Assembly: GCA_016218905.1 (NCBI GenBank)
Contig: JACRCS010000206.1
Location: forward strand, 1-10,941
Length of the DNA stretch: 10,941 bases
Reading direction: 5' to 3'
Source: Deltaproteobacteria bacterium
Lineage (GTDB): Bacteria > Desulfobacterota_C > Deferrisomatia > Deferrisomatales > JACRMM01
Shown here: positions 7,373 through 10,941 of the stretch, in pieces
How the letters are laid out: each line of letters begins with the position of its first letter
How positions within the stretch are numbered: the first letter of the stretch is position 1
Translations under genes and position numbers: made by a program
The notes under the pieces: model-generated
What the model was told of the DNA's origin: nothing
Database searches by the model: none
Seen by the model: only the letters and a program-made list of their open reading frames with translations

Positions 7373-7626
7373 CAGCGAGGCAGCCCGTGCCGATCGTAGC
7401 CCAGGATCTCGTCCGCGGCTCTGGCGTCCAGCACCGGCAGCCTCGAGCAGTGGAGGGCAATGTCGTCGAGTTCGTCGGCCAAGCGGCGCTCTCCCCTTTC
7501 GCGGCGCAGGCGCTCCAAGCGGTCCCGCAACGCTCGGGTGACCGCGTCCGTCTTGGTCTCCCCCGTGAGGCGCGCCAGGGCTTCGGCGAGCTTCTCGGTT
7601 TCGGGATTTCGAATGTTCAGGGCCAC
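7372..7626 (-). CDS. vapB: VapB antitoxin, ribbon-helix-helix type (Rv0623/PSK-like)
   Basis: The 84-residue protein starts ALNIRNPETEKLAEALARLTG, the hallmark of the Rv0623-like VapB group: a beta strand followed by a helix of a ribbon-helix-helix DNA-binding domain. TDAVTRALRDRLERLRR supplies the second helix. The rest is acidic then mixed (ADELDDIALHCSRLPVLD, ending EILGYDRHGLPR), the toxin-binding tail. The start is GTG at 7626, seven bases after GAGGAGG (7634-7640). It should neutralise the adjacent VapC and repress its own promoter just upstream. Confidence 0.9.
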   Translation of the reverse strand: MALNIRNPETEKLAEALARLTGETKTDAVTRALRDRLERLRRERGERRLADELDDIALHCSRLPVLDARAADEILGYDRHGLPR

Positions 7627-7641
7627 GGCGCGACCTCCTCA

Positions 7642-7649
7642 ACACGTGT
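7642..7649. promoter_or_regulatory. Small palindrome, candidate VapB operator
   Basis: ACACGTGT is a perfect 8-bp palindrome between the -10 box and the ribosome site of the second toxin-antitoxin module. CTACAC is repeated twice on the minus strand in this leader. The position suits repression by a ribbon-helix-helix antitoxin, but the site is short. Confidence 0.3.
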
Positions 7650-7655
7650 AGCCGT

Positions 7656-7684
7656 ATCGTAGTCTGTGTAGAAGGGCAGGTCAA
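7656..7684 (-). promoter_or_regulatory. Sigma-70-type promoter of the vapB-vapC module
   Basis: On the minus strand, TTGACC (7684-7679), a 17-base spacer and TACGAT (7661-7656) form a good housekeeping promoter about 30 bases upstream of the GTG start of vapB. Confidence 0.65.
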
Positions 7685-7731
7685 CGGCCCCGCCGGTTGT
7701 CCAAGCCTCGCATCCGGCCGAGGGAGGGAGC

Positions 7732-7745
7732 CACGACATTTCGTG
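7732..7745. promoter_or_regulatory. Dyad, candidate upstream activator site for a sigma-54 activator
   Basis: CACGA-CATT-TCGTG is a perfect 5+4+5 inverted repeat. Its centre lies about 120 bp upstream of the start predicted from the sigma-54 promoter at 7832-7847, the usual distance for enhancer sites bound by Fis-type helix-turn-helix dimers. Binding by either neighbouring activator is inference. Confidence 0.4.
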
Positions 7746-7831
7746 ACCTCCGGGCCGGACGGCCGCCGGAACCCACAGTCCCTTCGCGAACGAGCGCGCC
7801 TCCTCCGCCAGAGGGTGTCCCGAAAGGCCGT

Positions 7832-7847
7832 TGGCACGACCCTTGTA
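7832..7847 (+). promoter_or_regulatory. Sigma-54 (RpoN) -24/-12 promoter of the enoyl-CoA hydratase-like operon
   Basis: TGGCACG-ACCC-TTGTA matches the consensus TGGCACG-N4-TTGCW at every core base except one, T for C at 7846. The invariant GG sits at 7833-7834 and the spacing is correct. It points to the gene at 7950, about 100 bp downstream, and two sigma-54 activator genes lie on either side of that gene. The -12 mismatch lowers certainty. Confidence 0.6.
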
Positions 7848-7900
7848 AGACCTCCGTGATCCTGGGTTCGTCCCCCGGGCGGACGGCGGTGGTCGGGCAG

Positions 7901-7914
7901 CGAGAGCGCTCTCG
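7901..7914. repeat. 14-bp perfect palindrome in the 5' leader
   Basis: CGAGAGCGCTCTCG lies between the predicted sigma-54 start of transcription (about 7858) and the start codon at 7950. It could fold as a five-pair hairpin with loop GCGC or serve as a protein site; nothing here tells which. Confidence 0.3.
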
Positions 7915-7949
7915 ACGAGTGGCCCCGGGAAAGTTTGGGAGAGTCGAGC

Positions 7950-8720
7950 ATGAGCGTCGTCGAATACGAGAAGAGCGGCCATCTGGTCACGATCACGATG
8001 AACCGCCCCGAGAAGCTGAACGCCATCGACCCGGAGATGCTCCTGGGGCTGCGGGAGGCGTGGAGGCGTTACCAGGACGACGAGGACGCGTGGGTCGCGA
8101 TCCTCACGGGCGCGGGCCGGGCCTTCTCGGCCGGAGCCGACAAGAGCTGGTTCGCCCGGGCCCTGCAGGGGGAGGACTCGGTGGGGATCTTCCTCGCCGA
8201 GACCCTGAAGGACCCTTACTGGTCGGGGCGGCTGGACAAGCCCACCGTCGCGGCCGTCCAGGGCTACGCTGTCGGCGGCGCCCTCGATCTCGTCCTTCGG
8301 GCCGACTTCCGCGTCGCCGGAGAGAGCGCGACCTTCCAGCTCCCAGAGGTGGAACGGGGCAACGTCATCATCCTGTGGGACAACCTGCCCTACGCCATCG
8401 CGGCCGAGCTGCTGGCCGGCTTCCCCTTCACGGCGCAGCGCGCGTACCAGGTCGGCGTGCTGAACCGCCTCGCGCCCGACGCCGGGGTCATGGACGCGGC
8501 CCGGGAGCTCGCCGAGGGCCTCCTCTCCCGGCCGCCCCTCCCGCTCCACCACGGGCTGAGGATCCTGCGGGATATCAAAAACGGCGGGACGACGATCTCC
8601 CGAAACCTCCTCAATCACTTCACGACTTCCCTGTCGAAGGACCTGGCCCGGACCGAGGACTACAAGGAAGCGGTCGCGGCGCTCCTCGAGAAGAGGAAGC
8701 CTACGTTCCGGCGGAAATGA
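7950..8720 (+). CDS. Enoyl-CoA hydratase/isomerase (crotonase) family protein, divergent active site
   Basis: The 256-residue protein has the crotonase fold, whose members hydrate, isomerise or cleave acyl-CoA thioesters. The first oxyanion-hole segment is GAGRAFSAGAD (54-64), and the second is GYAVGGALDL (105-114). One catalytic glutamate is kept in LPEVERG (Glu133). The other, usually in GGG-x-E-L, is Asp113, and the glycine-rich IPGAGG-type loop after the first is replaced by VIILWDNLP (139-147). So it may not be a standard enoyl-CoA hydratase; isomerase, hydrolase or ring-opening roles are open. The C-terminal EDYKEAVAALLEKRKP is typical. The ATG at 7950 has GGGAGAG six bases upstream. 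It follows a sigma-54-type promoter and is the first gene of an apparent operon with the HMA protein and the second activator. Confidence 0.88.
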   Translation: MSVVEYEKSGHLVTITMNRPEKLNAIDPEMLLGLREAWRRYQDDEDAWVAILTGAGRAFSAGADKSWFARALQGEDSVGIFLAETLKDPYWSGRLDKPTVAAVQGYAVGGALDLVLRADFRVAGESATFQLPEVERGNVIILWDNLPYAIAAELLAGFPFTAQRAYQVGVLNRLAPDAGVMDAARELAEGLLSRPPLPLHHGLRILRDIKNGGTTISRNLLNHFTTSLSKDLARTEDYKEAVAALLEKRKPTFRRK

Positions 8721-8722
8721 TT

Positions 8723-8781
8723 GAAGAACAGGAAGAACAGGAAGAACAGGAAGAACAGGAAGAACAGGAAGAACAGGAAGA
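8723..8781 (+). repeat. 9-bp tandem repeat, GAAGAACAG, about 6.5 copies
   Basis: Six perfect copies run from 8723 to 8776, followed by a partial GAAGA. The array starts right after the hydratase stop and ends two bases before the ATG at 8783. An ATG at 8717, in the stop of the hydratase gene, reads through it as Glu-Glu-Gln repeats in frame with the HMA protein. Every unit junction contains AGGA, so the array is also a ladder of Shine-Dalgarno-like motifs. The unit is a multiple of three, so copy changes would not shift the frame. Confidence 0.95.
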
Positions 8782-8782
8782 C

Positions 8783-9064
8783 ATGAGGCACTTGATTCCA
8801 GCGGTCGCGACGCTCGCCCTGCTCCTCGCAGCTGCCGCCTCCCCGGCGGTGCGAGACTTCCGGATCGTCAGCTACGCCTGAGGCTGCAACAAAGAGGGCG
8901 CCCGTGAGGCGGCCGTGAGACTTCCCCATGTCAGGGCTGCGAGGCTCGATCCCGTTCTTGACCTGCTGACCGTCGACTTCGATGATGGAGCCGCGTCCCC
9001 GGATTCCATCGAAGACGCCCTCGCCGCGGCGGGCTACGTCGTCGACCGTCTCCCGCCGCGGTAG
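8783..9064 (+). CDS. Exported HMA-domain (MerP-like) protein with in-frame TGA; candidate selenoprotein
   Basis: Reading the TGA at 8879-8881 as one residue (33) gives a 93-residue protein ending at TAG 9062-9064. Residues 1-22 form a signal peptide (hydrophobic LIPAVATLALLLAAAA, then SPA). The rest has the beta-alpha-beta-beta-alpha-beta order of a heavy-metal-associated domain: DFRIVSY, a helix ending LPHV, LLTVDFDDG, then SPDSIEDALAAAGYVV. Counting back from LPHV, residue 33 falls on the first cysteine of the usual CxxC; Cys35 follows at +2, and Asn36 is where the second would be. A stem can form right after the TGA (8882-8914). So TGA may encode selenocysteine, as in reported MerP-type selenoproteins (from memory). 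A nonsense mutation of a Cys codon is the alternative. The start could also be 8717, adding 22 residues. The gene ends 24 bp before the second activator. Confidence 0.6.
8882..8914 (+). promoter_or_regulatory. Stem-loop immediately after the in-frame TGA, candidate bacterial SECIS
   Basis: GGCTGC (8882-8887) can pair with GCGGCC (8909-8914), six pairs including one U-G. Inside, AC/GU and GG/CC can pair further, leaving a GCGC loop whose first base, G8898, is 17 bases after the TGA. That is within the range described for bacterial selenocysteine insertion elements, which need a G at the start of the loop. The pairing was done by hand, and GC-rich DNA gives hairpins easily. Confidence 0.35.
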
Positions 9065-9088
9065 CCACCTCGGAGGCCAGGAGGCTCG

Positions 9089-10711
<1,623 letters not shown>

Positions 10712-10941
10712 CGCATTTTGGATGCCCGACCGGGAACTCTCTCTCGCCGTGTCGGGCCAGTGCGGTCTGAATAGGCGGAGGGCCGGACGGCGTTGCAGAA
10801 AGGCTGGATCGACTTCTGGAACGCACTCCGAGGCGCCGTCCAATACCGGTGCCTTCCGGTTCATCGGGTTCATCTGCACTGCTGTACTTGGCGAGCGGTC
10901 AAGGCGGCGAAGCGGTAGGCGTCCGCTTCGGCGACCCCGAA
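10712..10941. other. Region after the second activator, no gene recognised
   Basis: Apart from the stem-loop at 10724-10757 and a hairpin CGAAGCGG/CCGCTTCG (10908-10930), I see nothing I can name. One plus-strand frame is open from 10771 to the window end without a clear start. Another begins at TTG 10794 after GGAGGG and stops near 10916 after 41 codons. Neither resembles a known family. Confidence 0.5.
10724..10757 (+). terminator. Weak stem-loop after the second activator
   Basis: GCCCGAC (10724-10730) and GTCGGGC (10751-10757) form a perfect 7-bp stem with a 20-base loop, starting 12 bases after the stop codon. There is no T run, so intrinsic termination is uncertain. Confidence 0.25.

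Larger units (their letters stand above)
7627..7949. other. Divergent regulatory region between vapB and the enoyl-CoA hydratase-like gene
   Basis: This 323-bp stretch has no convincing gene. From left to right it holds the vapB ribosome site and promoter (minus strand), a dyad at 7732-7745, a short palindrome TTCGCGAA at 7783-7790, a sigma-54-type promoter at 7832-7847 (plus strand), a 14-bp palindrome at 7901-7914 and the GGGAGAG ribosome site at 7937-7943. Confidence 0.7.

Noticed and set aside
8717..8881. A 54-codon gene ending at the TGA, made of Glu-Glu-Gln repeats and a signal-like peptide
   Set aside because: As a complete protein it would be only a repeat plus a signal peptide; the HMA fold continuing in the same frame beyond the TGA explains the stretch better.
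8660..8929. Minus-strand frame with Phe-Leu-Phe repeats, resembling a membrane protein
   Set aside because: It is the reverse complement of the GAAGAACAG repeat and has no supporting context.
10885..10941. tRNA-like segment at the right end (GCGAGCGGTCAAGGCGG, then a 5-bp stem with a 7-base loop)
   Set aside because: The D-stem does not pair, the base before the would-be anticodon is A rather than T, and the stem is really 8 bp; the 3' half is outside the window.

Overview
The window is GC-rich bacterial DNA (about two thirds G+C by eye) with tightly packed genes, GGAGG-type ribosome sites, sigma-54 activators and two PIN-domain toxin-antitoxin pairs. This suits a free-living Gram-negative lineage such as Rokubacteria, Acidobacteriota or a deltaproteobacterial group. 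No ribosomal RNA or other phylogenetic marker is present, so the lineage is open.

Left part (1-4224, all minus strand): a gap gene for glyceraldehyde-3-phosphate dehydrogenase is followed downstream by a likely operon. It holds an MmgE/PrpD-family gene, a short-chain dehydrogenase/reductase (SDR), a SnoaL/NTF2-like small protein and, cut by the window edge, a gene whose start resembles the N-terminal domain of NuoF-like proteins without its iron-sulphur cysteines. PrpD, SDR and the NuoF-like product suggest a catabolic route for an organic acid or CoA ester with an electron outlet; the substrate is unknown. A perfect dyad (3069-3084) lies upstream of prpD.

Middle (4335-7684): an AbrB-type antitoxin with a VapC toxin (plus strand, good sigma-70 promoter and palindromic operator) and an unrelated RHH-type VapB with a VapC (minus strand, own promoter) flank a GAF-AAA+-Fis sigma-54 activator (5309-6943). 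The leader of that activator carries a palindromic interspersed-type repeat (5187-5254).

Right part (7732-10711, plus strand): a dyad about 120 bp upstream, a close match to a sigma-54 promoter (7832-7847), a divergent enoyl-CoA hydratase-like gene, a 9-bp tandem repeat, a small exported heavy-metal-associated (HMA) domain protein, and a second sigma-54 activator, 75% identical to the first by hand count and colinear without gaps. The arrangement suggests an operon switched on by one or both activators.

The most unusual signal is the HMA gene. Its reading frame is broken by one TGA (8879-8881) exactly where the first metal-binding cysteine of an HMA domain should be, and the rest of the fold continues in the same frame to a TAG. 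A hairpin can form directly after the TGA. This is best read as a candidate selenocysteine codon, with a nonsense mutation as the main alternative.
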